64,000 nucleotides of DNA, taken from NCBI GenBank assembly GCA_944324945.1, contig CALUYE010000001.1, positions 124,001 to 188,000 of the forward strand, in the 5' to 3' direction. The stretch's first letter is position 1. Each line of letters starts with the position of its first letter. A program made the position numbers and the translations under genes. Below are positions 38,770-47,178 of this stretch, piece by piece. The stretch comes from Candidatus Gastranaerophilales bacterium. GTDB taxonomy: Bacteria > Cyanobacteriota > Vampirovibrionia > Gastranaerophilales > Gastranaerophilaceae. The notes below the pieces were generated by a model that saw only the letters and a list, made by a program, of their open reading frames with translations, was not told the origin of the DNA and did not search any database.

Positions 38770-39048
38770 TTGTTCAAAGGTTATGGACACAAATTTAGCG
38801 ATGAAAAATTTGAATGCCAAACGCAAGGTGTAATTTCTGATTCAATTGTTCAAAACTGGACACTTCAGGCACTTGCTTGTTATAAAATTCATTCAAATTG
38901 CGATCTTTGTTCAATCAAAAAAGCTAAATATTCTTTCAAATGCCAAATGAGGCGCATTGTTGATATTCTATTAAAAACACAGGGATTGCCTGATGAAAAA
39001 GCTATAATCGAGCAATCAAAAAAATCAAAGATTGATGAAGTTGCATAA
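38770..39048 (+). CDS. Small Cys-rich protein with TTG start
   Basis: A 92-aa unknown. It begins at a TTG with a strong GGGGGAA about 6 bases before it, and no in-frame ATG occurs until late in the protein, so the TTG start is well supported. Cysteines cluster in CYKIHSNCDLCSIKKAKYSFKCQM, a spacing that could bind zinc or an Fe-S cluster. No signal peptide. It lies between the HCP-like gene and the amidohydrolase-like gene. Confidence 0.65.
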   Translation: MFKGYGHKFSDEKFECQTQGVISDSIVQNWTLQALACYKIHSNCDLCSIKKAKYSFKCQMRRIVDILLKTQGLPDEKAIIEQSKKSKIDEVA

Positions 39049-39154
39049 AATAGTTTTAAGGTAATCTTTGTGTTTTTTATTAAAACATTGAACTGTCTTA
39101 ATTTAACTGTTATAATATTCCCTATAAACCTTTAAATTTAAAGAAAGTGTAGCA

Positions 39155-40462
39155 ATGGCAAAAGCATATAAGGCAAAATGGATTATTCCTTCAAATGGCA
39201 ATATTTATGAAGATTGTGCCCTTGTGGTTGACGAAGGTAAAGTACAGGAAATAATAAAACAAGATTCTTTAATTGAAGAAAATTACACAAGCATTAAAGA
39301 TTTTAAAAATGCACTCATAACCCCGGGGTTTGTTAATTTACACAACCATCTTCAGTATACCGACTTAAAAAAAACAAAAAAAAGCAGCCTTAAAGCTAAG
39401 TTTAAAAGATTTTATACGATATTTAAAAAACACTATTTTTTAACAGGTATATCTAAAAAATCTTTTATATATAGATTAGCAAACCTGTTATCCGATTATT
39501 TCTGTCTTACAAGGGAAGAAAAAATTGCTTCATTTAAAAAAGGTATTGAATTAAGCCTTTTAAGCGGAACAACAACCGTTGCGCAGCTTTCTAAAGAAAG
39601 TAAATACTTTGATTTATTAAATGAAATGCCTCTTAAAACATTTTTATTTTTTGAATTGTTCTCGGATTCCGTTGACACAAGTAAAGACGAATTCAGAACA
39701 ATTCAAAAAAAGATTGATAAATTAAAAAAACAAAAATCCGATAACACATTCATAGGTGTTGCACCGCACAGTGTTTGCTGCGTTCATAAAAGATTATTTA
39801 AAATATTAATTAAATACTGCAAAAAAAATAATATATTAATGACAATACGTTTGGGAGAATCTCAAGAAGAAATTGATTGGCTGAAACACGGATTTTCAGA
39901 TATTGATTTATTAAACGAATTTACGGGTCATAAAAAATTTGAACCGCTTGTTGAAAATGTTACCCCTGCGCAATATTTAAAGACATTAGGGGTATTATCC
40001 AAACAACTGCTTGTTTCATACGGAAATTATCTGAATGATTCCGATTTGGAACTGCTTAGCGAAAATAAAGTTTCTCTTGCGTATTGCCCGAGAGTAAGCG
40101 ATAATTTACACAATAAAAAACTTGATTTTGAAAAAGTATTAAAATATTTCCCTAATCGCTTCGGTTTTGGTATAAACTCATTATCATTTAATAAAGATTT
40201 GTCATTGTTAAATGAAGTAAAATACGTAAATGACGGAAAATTGGATGCTGTTGAAGTAATAAAATATTTAACAATAATTCCTGCTAAAATTTTAAGATTA
40301 AATAATATAATAGGTTCTCTTGAAACGGATAAAGACGCGGATTTTAACGTATTTTTACTTGAAGATAACGAAGATTACAATGCAATTTTAAACAAAGAAA
40401 GACCTGATAGAGTCTATATTAAAGCAAGGTGTGTCGTAAAACACGGCGAGATGAAATATTAA
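39155..40462 (+). CDS. Amidohydrolase-superfamily protein with degraded active site
   Basis: A 435-aa protein of the SsnA/TrzA-like amidohydrolase type (guanine deaminase, 5'-deoxyadenosine deaminase and relatives). The first metal pair is kept (VNLHNHLQY, His63 and His65) and APHSVCC is recognisable. Three other expected ligands or catalytic residues are replaced: the His of the T-x-H-x-x-E motif is Arg232 (TIRLGES), the next His is Tyr289 (SYGNYL), and the Asp of GTDS is Asn341 (GINS). The frame is otherwise intact, so this looks like a retained pseudo-enzyme or an enzyme with changed chemistry. Confidence 0.72.
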   Translation: MAKAYKAKWIIPSNGNIYEDCALVVDEGKVQEIIKQDSLIEENYTSIKDFKNALITPGFVNLHNHLQYTDLKKTKKSSLKAKFKRFYTIFKKHYFLTGISKKSFIYRLANLLSDYFCLTREEKIASFKKGIELSLLSGTTTVAQLSKESKYFDLLNEMPLKTFLFFELFSDSVDTSKDEFRTIQKKIDKLKKQKSDNTFIGVAPHSVCCVHKRLFKILIKYCKKNNILMTIRLGESQEEIDWLKHGFSDIDLLNEFTGHKKFEPLVENVTPAQYLKTLGVLSKQLLVSYGNYLNDSDLELLSENKVSLAYCPRVSDNLHNKKLDFEKVLKYFPNRFGFGINSLSFNKDLSLLNEVKYVNDGKLDAVEVIKYLTIIPAKILRLNNIIGSLETDKDADFNVFLLEDNEDYNAILNKERPDRVYIKARCVVKHGEMKY

Positions 40463-40470
40463 AATTTATT

Positions 40471-41142
40471 ATGTTTTTAAAATTAAAATCTTGTTTTGCA
40501 AACATTTTTGAAATCTTTTTAAATTTAATTTACAACAAAAAATGTTTAATTTGCTCATGTTCAAAAACTGATGATTTATTGTGTAAAAACTGTTTAAAAG
40601 ATGTTCATTTTTTATCCTGTTTTCCACATAGGATATATAGAGATATTTCAATTTACAGCGCCTTATTATACGAAGGCAGCGTTAAAAAATTAATTCAAAT
40701 GTTAAAATTTTTTCACAGAAAATCTTCTTCAAAAGTATTAGCTTCATTGCTTTACAGCTATTTTAAAAAATTAAATTTAAATGAAGATTATATAATAATC
40801 TATCTTCCTTCATACTTTTTAAAAACAGCACAAAAAGGCTACGAACACATGTTTTTAATTGCAAGGGAATTTTCAAAATACACGGGTTTTAAAATCGAAA
40901 AAAATTTAATTAAAAAAATAAAATACACAATTCCTCAGTACAAAGCAAAAAACAGAATACAAAACATTAAAAACAGTTTTAAAATAAATCAAAAATATAT
41001 TGATAAATATAAAAATAAAAACATCATTCTGCTTGACGATATAACAACTTCAGGCGCTACGATTAACGAAATTCTTGATTGTTTAATTAATGAAGGTTTT
41101 AAAAAAATTATCTGTTTAACCATCTCAAAAGTGCAAAAATAA
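40471..41142 (+). CDS. comF: ComF family phosphoribosyltransferase-like protein
   Basis: A 223-aa protein from the ATG at 40471, 8 bases after the previous stop (a GTG at 40429 would overlap that gene). It has the N-terminal zinc ribbon (CLICSCSKTDDLLCKNC) and the C-terminal PRPP-binding loop ILLDDITTSGATI. ComF proteins take part in DNA uptake in competent bacteria. The middle region carries YLPSYFLKTAQKGYEH, which corresponds to the R-x-R-G-x-N segment of ComF but with Lys-Thr and Tyr changes. Confidence 0.85.
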   Translation: MFLKLKSCFANIFEIFLNLIYNKKCLICSCSKTDDLLCKNCLKDVHFLSCFPHRIYRDISIYSALLYEGSVKKLIQMLKFFHRKSSSKVLASLLYSYFKKLNLNEDYIIIYLPSYFLKTAQKGYEHMFLIAREFSKYTGFKIEKNLIKKIKYTIPQYKAKNRIQNIKNSFKINQKYIDKYKNKNIILLDDITTSGATINEILDCLINEGFKKIICLTISKVQK

Positions 41143-41164
41143 AATTGTTTATAAAATGTGCAAA

Positions 41165-41173
41165 TTATACACA
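41165..41173 (+). promoter_or_regulatory. DnaA-box-like site upstream of dnaN
   Basis: TTATACACA matches the DnaA-box consensus TTATNCACA. It lies in the 244-base gap before dnaN, next to three copies of TTAAACA (41178-41184, 41211-41217, 41221-41227; two of them within an 11-base direct repeat ACTTTTAAACA) and a nearly pure A/T stretch at 41237-41293. Only one full box is seen, so origin function is not established. Confidence 0.3.
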
Positions 41174-41386
41174 ACTTTTAAACATGTAAATTTCAACAAT
41201 AGCAAGCATCTTAAACACTTTTAAACAAATATTTTGTCTTTATTATATATTATTAAATTTATAATTAAATATTTATATTTATATATAATATAAAGTTTTG
41301 AAAAAAGGTCTGTTTAGAAAAAGTGTTGTTTTTTTGTTTTTATACTATAATTTTAGAATAATATCTTTAAAATGGAGATTTTGTCA

Positions 41387-42511
41387 GTGGAAATAATTTT
41401 AAACAAGGAAGATTTTTCAAACGGGATAAAAATTGTTGAAAAAGTTACATCACAAAAAGCAATTCAACCCATACTATCAAATATTTTAATTGAAACCGTA
41501 TCATCAGACAGAATAAGATTTTGTGCAACTGATTTAAATCTTGCAATAAACTATAAAACAAAAGCGCAGGTTGAAAAAGAAGGTTCAATAACTTTAAGCG
41601 CAAGGAAAATATCAGAAATTGTTTCAAAATTATCTTCAAGTGAAATAACACTTAAATCAATTGATGAAACAAATAACGTAAAAATTAAAAGCGGAAAAAC
41701 CGAATTTGATTTAATAAGTTTAAATCCCGATGAATTTCCGAAAACTACTAATGAAACATCTCAAGAAGAATATAAAACAGTAGTATTAAATAAAAATGAA
41801 TTTTCAAAAGCAATAAAACAAGTAATTTTTGCAGTATCTCAGCAAGAAACACAAGCAGTTTTAACGGGTGTTTGTTTTACAATTGAAGGAAATATTCTTG
41901 AATTAGCAGCAACGGATGGTAATCGTTTAACAAGAATTCAAAAAGAAATTAAAACACCGTCTGATGAATTAATTAACTTTATAGTTCCTTCAAAAACACT
42001 TCAAGAAGTTCAAAGAATTTCATCACTTGTTGAAGATGAAGATATAACTTTAAAAATTCAAAAAAATAAAATATTATTTGAATTTGAAGATTTAGCGTTT
42101 CAATCAAGATTAATTGATGGTGTTTACCCTAAATATCAACAATTAATCCCTGCTGCGAACGATAAAAAAATAGTAATAGATAGAGCGGAATTAATAAATT
42201 CAATTGAAAGAGTATCAATTATGGTTAACGACAGAACAAATGTTGTTAAGTTTAATTTTACTCAAGGACAATTGGAGATTATGGCAGATACTCCCGAAGC
42301 GGGTCGTTCTAAAGATTATATTGATATAGAATATAACTTTGACGATATGTTAACAGCGTTTAATTACAGATATGTTTTGGATGGTTTAAAAAACATGGAT
42401 TCAAAAAATGTCGAAATTGAGATTTCCGATGTTTTGGCAGCATCCATATTTAAACCTCAAGATGACAATTCAAATTATATCTGTTTAATTATGCCTGTAA
42501 AGGTACAGTAA
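41387..42511 (+). CDS. dnaN: DNA polymerase III beta clamp
   Basis: Ring-shaped processivity clamp, 374 aa from the GTG at 41387. That start is preferred because GGAG lies 9 bases upstream and the resulting N-terminus (MEIILNKEDF) matches other clamps; an ATG 15 bases earlier has no ribosome site. Three clamp folds can be traced; TNVVKFNF and the C-terminal YICLIMPVK (hydrophobic-pocket strand) are typical. The gene sits between comF and thrB; dnaA and recF are not in the window. Confidence 0.95.
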   Translation: MEIILNKEDFSNGIKIVEKVTSQKAIQPILSNILIETVSSDRIRFCATDLNLAINYKTKAQVEKEGSITLSARKISEIVSKLSSSEITLKSIDETNNVKIKSGKTEFDLISLNPDEFPKTTNETSQEEYKTVVLNKNEFSKAIKQVIFAVSQQETQAVLTGVCFTIEGNILELAATDGNRLTRIQKEIKTPSDELINFIVPSKTLQEVQRISSLVEDEDITLKIQKNKILFEFEDLAFQSRLIDGVYPKYQQLIPAANDKKIVIDRAELINSIERVSIMVNDRTNVVKFNFTQGQLEIMADTPEAGRSKDYIDIEYNFDDMLTAFNYRYVLDGLKNMDSKNVEIEISDVLAASIFKPQDDNSNYICLIMPVKVQ

Positions 42512-42523
42512 GTAGGAAAAATT

Positions 42524-43456
42524 ATGAAAGTTAGTGTAAAAACCCCTGCAACAATAGCAAACTTAGGTCCGGGATTTGATTCTTTCGGCTTGGCGTTGCC
42601 TTTATATAATATAGTTTCCGTTGAAGAAACCGTTTTACCCGGTTCAGGGATTGAAATTAATATAATAAATGAAAAAAACAATGAAGAAAGAAATATAATA
42701 GATATTCCAACAGATAAAAACAATATTGTCTATAAGGCAATTGAGTTGCTTTATAATTTTATCGGACAGGTACCAAACGAATTAAAAATAACAATAAAAA
42801 CTCAAATTCCAATCTCAAGAGGTCTTGGTTCGTCCGCTTCTGTAATAGTCGGAGGTTTGATTGCAGCTAATGAATTATTAGGCAGGGTAACCGATGAAAA
42901 AGTATTGTTATCAATTGCAACGGAAATCGAAGGACACCCCGATAATATTGCTCCTGCTTTTAAGGGTGGTGTTATGATGTCATCATGGGAAGAAGACGGC
43001 TCTGTTGTGTGTCGTAGTTTACCTTGGAATGATGATTGGAAATTAATGGTATGTATTCCCGATTATGAATTAAATACCGATGTTTCACGTTCGGTTTTAC
43101 CTAAAGAAGTACCCATGGCAAGCGCTATTTATAATTTAAAAAGAAGCGCTATGTTTGTTGATGCGCTTTATAATAAAGATGAAGAACTTTTAAAATTAGC
43201 TCTAAAAGATAAACTTCATCAGCCATACAGAGAAAAGCTTGTCCCCGGATTGAATGAAATAACAAATAATTTAAAACATGTAAACGGTGTAATAGGAACT
43301 GTTTTATGCGGTGCGGGGCCTGCGATTTTAATTATTTATAACGGGATTGGAGTTAGTGAAATAAAAGAAATTGTTTCAAACACCTGGGATTATTTTAATG
43401 TCGAAACAAGTTTCTTAAATTTACCTATTGAAAAAAACGGAGCAGTTATTTTATAG
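42524..43456 (+). CDS. thrB: Homoserine kinase
   Basis: GHMP kinase that phosphorylates homoserine for threonine synthesis. The 310-aa protein shows PATIANLGPGFDSFG at the N-terminus, the ATP loop PISRGLGSSAS, and the C-terminal motif GTVLCGAGPAILI. It follows dnaN by 12 bases and precedes mnmG by 26, so a dnaN-thrB-mnmG operon is likely. Confidence 0.95.
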   Translation: MKVSVKTPATIANLGPGFDSFGLALPLYNIVSVEETVLPGSGIEINIINEKNNEERNIIDIPTDKNNIVYKAIELLYNFIGQVPNELKITIKTQIPISRGLGSSASVIVGGLIAANELLGRVTDEKVLLSIATEIEGHPDNIAPAFKGGVMMSSWEEDGSVVCRSLPWNDDWKLMVCIPDYELNTDVSRSVLPKEVPMASAIYNLKRSAMFVDALYNKDEELLKLALKDKLHQPYREKLVPGLNEITNNLKHVNGVIGTVLCGAGPAILIIYNGIGVSEIKEIVSNTWDYFNVETSFLNLPIEKNGAVIL

Positions 43457-43482
43457 AGTCAATAAAATAAAGGCTTGGTAGT

Positions 43483-45399
43483 ATGTTGAATAATAAAGCA
43501 AATAATTTTGATTGTATTGTAGTCGGCGCGGGGCACGCAGGAATTGAAGCTTCAATTAGTGCTTCAAGACTCGGATTGAAAACTTTAATTGCAACACTTA
43601 ATATTGAAAATATAGGCCTAATGCCATGTAATCCTGCTATAGGAGGCCCTGCAAAGTCAAACCTTGTAAGGGAAATTGATGCCCTTGGCGGTGTTATGGC
43701 TGAACTTGCAGATTCCACATACATGCAATTAAAAACTCTTAACTTATCAAAAGGCCCTGCTGTCCATGCGCTTCGTGCACAATCAGATAAAAAAGAATAT
43801 AAATATCTTGCAAGGCATTATATTGAATCGGAACCTAATTTAACCTTAAAACAAATACAAATTGTTGATTTAATTGTTGAGGATAATAAAATTAAAGGAG
43901 TTGTTGATGAATTAGGTATTGAATATTTTGCCCCTTGTGTAATTTTAACAACGGGAACAAGCCTGGAAGGTAAGATTTATATAGGTTTGAAAACTTTTAG
44001 CGCGGGAAGATTGGGAGAAAGAAGCGCTGTTGGTTTATCTGACAGCTTAAGAAAATTGGGTTTTGATGTAAGGAAATTAAAAACAGGCACTCCTGCAAGA
44101 ATAGACGGCAGAACGATTAATTATTCAAAACTTGAACTTCATCCCGGGGATGAGGTAGTTGATAACATGCCAAGATTTTTTTCATTTAAACCAAACAGAC
44201 CCATAAGAAAACAATACCCTTGTTATTTAACAAAAACAAACGAAAAAACCCATGAAATAATAAGAAATAATTTATGCAACTCCCCTTTGTATAGAGGACT
44301 TATAACAGGCATAGGGCCTAGATATTGCCCGAGTATTGAAGATAAAGTAGTAAGATTTGCCCACAACCCTTCGCACCATATTTTTATTGAGCCTGAAGGA
44401 ATTGAAACTTATGAAATGTATATTCAGGGCTTTTCAACAAGTTTACCCATAGGAGCACAATTTGAAATGATACATTCGCTTCCGGGGCTTGAAAACGCAT
44501 CCGTAATAAAACCTGCTTATGCTGTTGAATACGATAGTGTTTGCGCACTTGAATTAGACTGTGGTTTAATGACAAAAAAAATAAAAGGTCTGTTTTTAGC
44601 AGGACAGATAAACGGAACATCCGGTTACGAGGAAGCAGCAGCACAGGGGCTTGTTAGCGGTATAAACGCTTTTAATTATCTGCAAGGCAGGGAATATATT
44701 AATCTGACACGTTCAAATTCATACATTGGAACTTTAATTGATGATTTAATTACAAAAGACATTGATGAACCTTATAGAATGCTTACTTCAAGAAGTGAAT
44801 ACCGTCTTATTTTAAGACAGGATAATGCTGATTTAAGGCTTGCTGAAATCGGTTATAAAACAGGACTTGTAAAAGAAGAAGATATACAAAGAAAAAGATT
44901 TAAAGAGGATGAAATAAATAAACAATTTGAAAAATTAAAAGATTTTAAAATTCCTCCAAATGAAAAAAATAAAGAAATTTTATCAAAATATAATGAACCG
45001 TTAGAAATCGGAACAAACGGTTTAAATTTAATTAAACGACCAAATGTAAATTATAAAGTTTTAAAAGAATTGGGCTATGACAGCAATATTTTAAGTGAAG
45101 ATAAATATTTAATCCGCGATATTGAAGAACAAAGCGAAGTAAGAATTAAATATGAAGGCTATATTAAGCGCCAGATTGAGCTTATAAACAATCAGGAAAA
45201 AATGGAAAATATTAAAATACCTGATTTTATTGATTATAAGGAAATAAAACAAATATCGACGGAATCAAAAGAAAAATTAATCAAAATCCGCCCCAAAACA
45301 TTAGGTCAGGCTCTTAGAATAGGCGGAGTAAAACCTGCAGATGTTTCAGTTTTAATGGTATTAATTGAGCAACACAGATTATGTAAACAGGCTAAATAA
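43483..45399 (+). CDS. mnmG: tRNA uridine-5-carboxymethylaminomethyl(34) synthesis enzyme MnmG
   Basis: FAD enzyme that with MnmE modifies U34 of several tRNAs. The 638-aa sequence has the dinucleotide motif VVGAGHAGIEASISASRLG, the signature CNPAIGGPAKSNLVREIDALGG, RLGERSAVGLSDSL, KLKTGTPARIDGRTI and GTSGYEEAAAQGL. Full length. A weak A/T-rich hairpin (45408-45424) follows the stop. Confidence 0.98.
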   Translation: MLNNKANNFDCIVVGAGHAGIEASISASRLGLKTLIATLNIENIGLMPCNPAIGGPAKSNLVREIDALGGVMAELADSTYMQLKTLNLSKGPAVHALRAQSDKKEYKYLARHYIESEPNLTLKQIQIVDLIVEDNKIKGVVDELGIEYFAPCVILTTGTSLEGKIYIGLKTFSAGRLGERSAVGLSDSLRKLGFDVRKLKTGTPARIDGRTINYSKLELHPGDEVVDNMPRFFSFKPNRPIRKQYPCYLTKTNEKTHEIIRNNLCNSPLYRGLITGIGPRYCPSIEDKVVRFAHNPSHHIFIEPEGIETYEMYIQGFSTSLPIGAQFEMIHSLPGLENASVIKPAYAVEYDSVCALELDCGLMTKKIKGLFLAGQINGTSGYEEAAAQGLVSGINAFNYLQGREYINLTRSNSYIGTLIDDLITKDIDEPYRMLTSRSEYRLILRQDNADLRLAEIGYKTGLVKEEDIQRKRFKEDEINKQFEKLKDFKIPPNEKNKEILSKYNEPLEIGTNGLNLIKRPNVNYKVLKELGYDSNILSEDKYLIRDIEEQSEVRIKYEGYIKRQIELINNQEKMENIKIPDFIDYKEIKQISTESKEKLIKIRPKTLGQALRIGGVKPADVSVLMVLIEQHRLCKQAK

Positions 45400-45481
45400 T
45401 TTTTAAAAAACTAAATTTTAGTTTAATTTTTTAAAATTTGATTATGATATAATTAATAAAAAATATGGTGGAGATTTAATT

Positions 45482-45943
45482 GTGAAAAAAATATTATTAA
45501 CTTTTTTAACATTATTTTTTGCGGGAAGCTGCGTTTTTGCAGACGATAAAAGCGATGTTTTAGCTGTTTTTGATAAATATATACAGGATGCAAACGCATA
45601 TTCGACAAATTTACCAAATTACTATACTAAAGACGCTAAAATAATCCGTGTTGTAAATGTTAAATCGGGAGGTAAAAGAGCGGTTATAATTCCTTTTGAC
45701 AGATATTTAAAAGAACTTGGCAATAATGCAAAATTTGCAAAAGCAGTAAGATATAAAAATAATTATGTAAATAAAAAAGTTACAAAAGAAAATAAAGATT
45801 ATAAAGTAAGCGCAACAAGAATCCCAAGAAACGATAAAACAGGGCTTCCGTGTTATTTTATCTTCACATCTACTCCTAATGGATGGAAGATTAAAGAAGA
45901 AAGTATGACAACCAATGTTCAAGCCTTTTTGAACGCAAAATAA
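45482..45943 (+). CDS. Exported NTF2/SnoaL-like small protein
   Basis: A 153-aa protein beginning at GTG, with GGTGGAG 8 bases upstream. N-terminal signal peptide (KKILLTFLTLFFAGSCVFA) with probable cleavage before DDKSD. The mature part (DVLAVFDKYIQDANAY...LPNYYTKDAKIIRV ... GWKIKEESMTTN) has the alpha-plus-curved-sheet pattern of NTF2-like proteins. Likely periplasmic or outer-surface, ligand unknown. The AGSC segment is not a good lipobox because position -3 is Ala. Confidence 0.65.
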   Translation: MKKILLTFLTLFFAGSCVFADDKSDVLAVFDKYIQDANAYSTNLPNYYTKDAKIIRVVNVKSGGKRAVIIPFDRYLKELGNNAKFAKAVRYKNNYVNKKVTKENKDYKVSATRIPRNDKTGLPCYFIFTSTPNGWKIKEESMTTNVQAFLNAK

Positions 45944-45960
45944 TTAAATTAAATTAATAT

Positions 45961-45992
45961 AAAAAAGTGCACAAATAAGTGCACTTTTTTTT
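45961..45992. terminator. Strong terminator hairpin
   Basis: AAAAAAGTGCAC, loop AAATAA, GTGCACTTTTTT plus two more T. It terminates the exported-protein gene and would also work on the other strand. Confidence 0.9.
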
Positions 45993-45993
45993 A

Positions 45994-46022
45994 TTGACAA
46001 GATAAAATATTAGAGTTACTAT
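45994..46022 (+). promoter_or_regulatory. Near-consensus sigma-70 promoter without a downstream gene
   Basis: TTGACA at 45994-45999, 17-base spacer, TACTAT at 46017-46022. This is the best promoter match I see in the window. No plus-strand gene starts until 46644, and a terminator lies about 70 bases downstream. Confidence 0.6.
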
Positions 46023-46028
46023 AACAAT

Positions 46029-46120
46029 ATAATTTATACATATCTTACATGATTTTTTGTTATATATTAATAAACCAAAACATGACTTTTGGGCACTGCA
46101 AAGTGCCTTTTTCTTTTTTT
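46029..46120 (+). ncRNA. Candidate small RNA of about 90 nt
   Basis: The interval runs from the predicted start of the promoter at 45994-46022 to a terminator with stem GGCACT/AGTGCC, a GCAA tetraloop (46092-46107) and a long T-rich tail. The 60 bases before the hairpin are A/T-rich without a ribosome binding site. Promoter plus terminator with nothing coding between them is the signature of an intergenic sRNA. No family recognised. Confidence 0.4.
46092..46120 (+). terminator. GNRA-loop terminator
   Basis: GGCACT, GCAA, AGTGCC, then TTTTTCTTTTTTT. Confidence 0.85.
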
Positions 46121-46131
46121 AAACACTCCGA

Positions 46132-46160
46132 AAACCGGACAAGCTTAACTCATCCGGTTT
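46132..46160 (-). terminator. Terminator of the gene at 46182-46481
   Basis: AAACCGGA ... TCCGGTTT with a 13-base loop; on the minus strand TTTT follows the stem, about 20 bases after the stop codon at 46182. Confidence 0.65.
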
Positions 46161-46181
46161 AAAAGTTGTTGGCTTCTTTCA

Positions 46182-46481
46182 TTAGTCTTCCATTCCAAAT
46201 AGAATATTAGGTTCTACTCCTAACACTTCGCCGATATAATTTAATTCTGCAACACTCAATGTTTTTAAATCCGAAACATCAAGCTGCTCAACAAATGCTA
46301 AAACCTGATCCTCATTCATAGTCATAATGGGAGAAATATTAGCTTTGTTTGTAGATATACATTCAAAGTTCGATAAATCTTTTTCTTTAGGCTGAATTTT
46401 AACCTGTGTATCCTGTAAAATTTCCTGCCTTAAGATATTCGCGATTCTTTCTTCATCCAGTGTAAAATTTTGATTTTTCAT
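46182..46481 (-). CDS. Small acidic unknown protein
   Basis: A 99-aa protein from the ATG at 46481, with AAAGG 8 bases upstream (a GTG at 46490 is the other candidate). No signal peptide, TM helix or metal motif. The C-terminal half (MNEDQVLAFVEQLDVSD, LKTLSVAELNYIGEVLGVEP) is predicted helical and slightly resembles the last helices of small HTH regulators, but no HTH can be claimed. Confidence 0.6.
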   Translation of the reverse strand: MKNQNFTLDEERIANILRQEILQDTQVKIQPKEKDLSNFECISTNKANISPIMTMNEDQVLAFVEQLDVSDLKTLSVAELNYIGEVLGVEPNILFGMED

Positions 46482-46643
46482 ATTACACACCTTTCTGTAC
46501 TATAGTTATCGGAATAATCGCAAAAAACTTAAGAAAACAATTTAAAATTGTTACATTAGTTAATATTTAAAAAATCATATAACCTATATAGCAATAATTT
46601 TAAAAATAAGATATAATTAATTTATTATATAGGAGTAGAATTA

Positions 46644-46994
46644 ATGACAAAACAACCATCTGATACAACACCCGTTGAGGTTTGTATTATAACAAAAGAC
46701 CACGAAATTAAAGGTACTGTTTATGTTTCCAAGTTCACAAAATCAAACCGCGAATTAACAGAACTTTTAAACGATAAAGAAAGAAGATTTTTAGCCGTAA
46801 CAAACGCAGAACTTGTAATGCAAGGCTCTAATTCCGCTCCTCGAAGATACGACTTTTTAGAAATCCATATAGATTCTATTATCATCATGCATCCCGCTTC
46901 ACAAGCTTTATTTAAAGAAAGCTCAAAAGCCCAAGAAGACATAATAAAATTCCGCGAACTAAGATCCCGCCTATCCCAAACAAAACCGTTTTAG
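46644..46994 (+). CDS. Small unknown protein with beta-rich core
   Basis: A 116-aa protein with TAGGAG upstream of its ATG. The core (VEVCIITKDHEIKGTVYVS ... RRFLAVTNAELVMQG ... DFLEIHIDSIIIMHP) looks like a small beta-barrel, comparable in pattern to CsrA/Sm-like or PilZ-size folds; the last 25 residues form a basic helix. Cytoplasmic. Not recognised. Confidence 0.65.
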   Translation: MTKQPSDTTPVEVCIITKDHEIKGTVYVSKFTKSNRELTELLNDKERRFLAVTNAELVMQGSNSAPRRYDFLEIHIDSIIIMHPASQALFKESSKAQEDIIKFRELRSRLSQTKPF

Positions 46995-47111
46995 ATTATA
47001 AAAAAACAAGGCGCCTTGGTGAAAGTTTGGTGGTTTTGGCCATCACTCCTTTCTTGGATTATATAAACAAAGTATATTATATCTTGTTTTTTTAAATAAC
47101 TCTTTATTTTT

Positions 47112-47145
47112 AAAAAAAGTCTGAAGAATTCTTCAGACTTTTTTG
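47112..47145. terminator. Bidirectional terminator between convergent genes
   Basis: A perfect inverted repeat with arms AAAAAAGTCTGAAG and CTTCAGACTTTTTT around AATT. It serves the ferritin gene (minus) and the unknown gene ending at 46994 (plus). Confidence 0.9.
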
Positions 47146-47178
47146 TTATTTTATTGCTTGTATGATAAACTTTTAGTT

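Noticed and set aside
37115-39048. A defence or toxin-antitoxin system in the HCP-like/Cys-rich region
   Set aside because: The large protein aligns over its length with hybrid cluster proteins and the small one has no antitoxin features.
45482-45943. Lipoprotein (lipobox AGSC)
   Set aside because: Position -3 is Ala rather than Leu and a normal signal-peptidase I site (VFA before DD) is present.
46049-46162. A 37-codon frame starting at ATG 46049
   Set aside because: No ribosome binding site, and it runs through two terminator hairpins; the interval fits a small RNA better.
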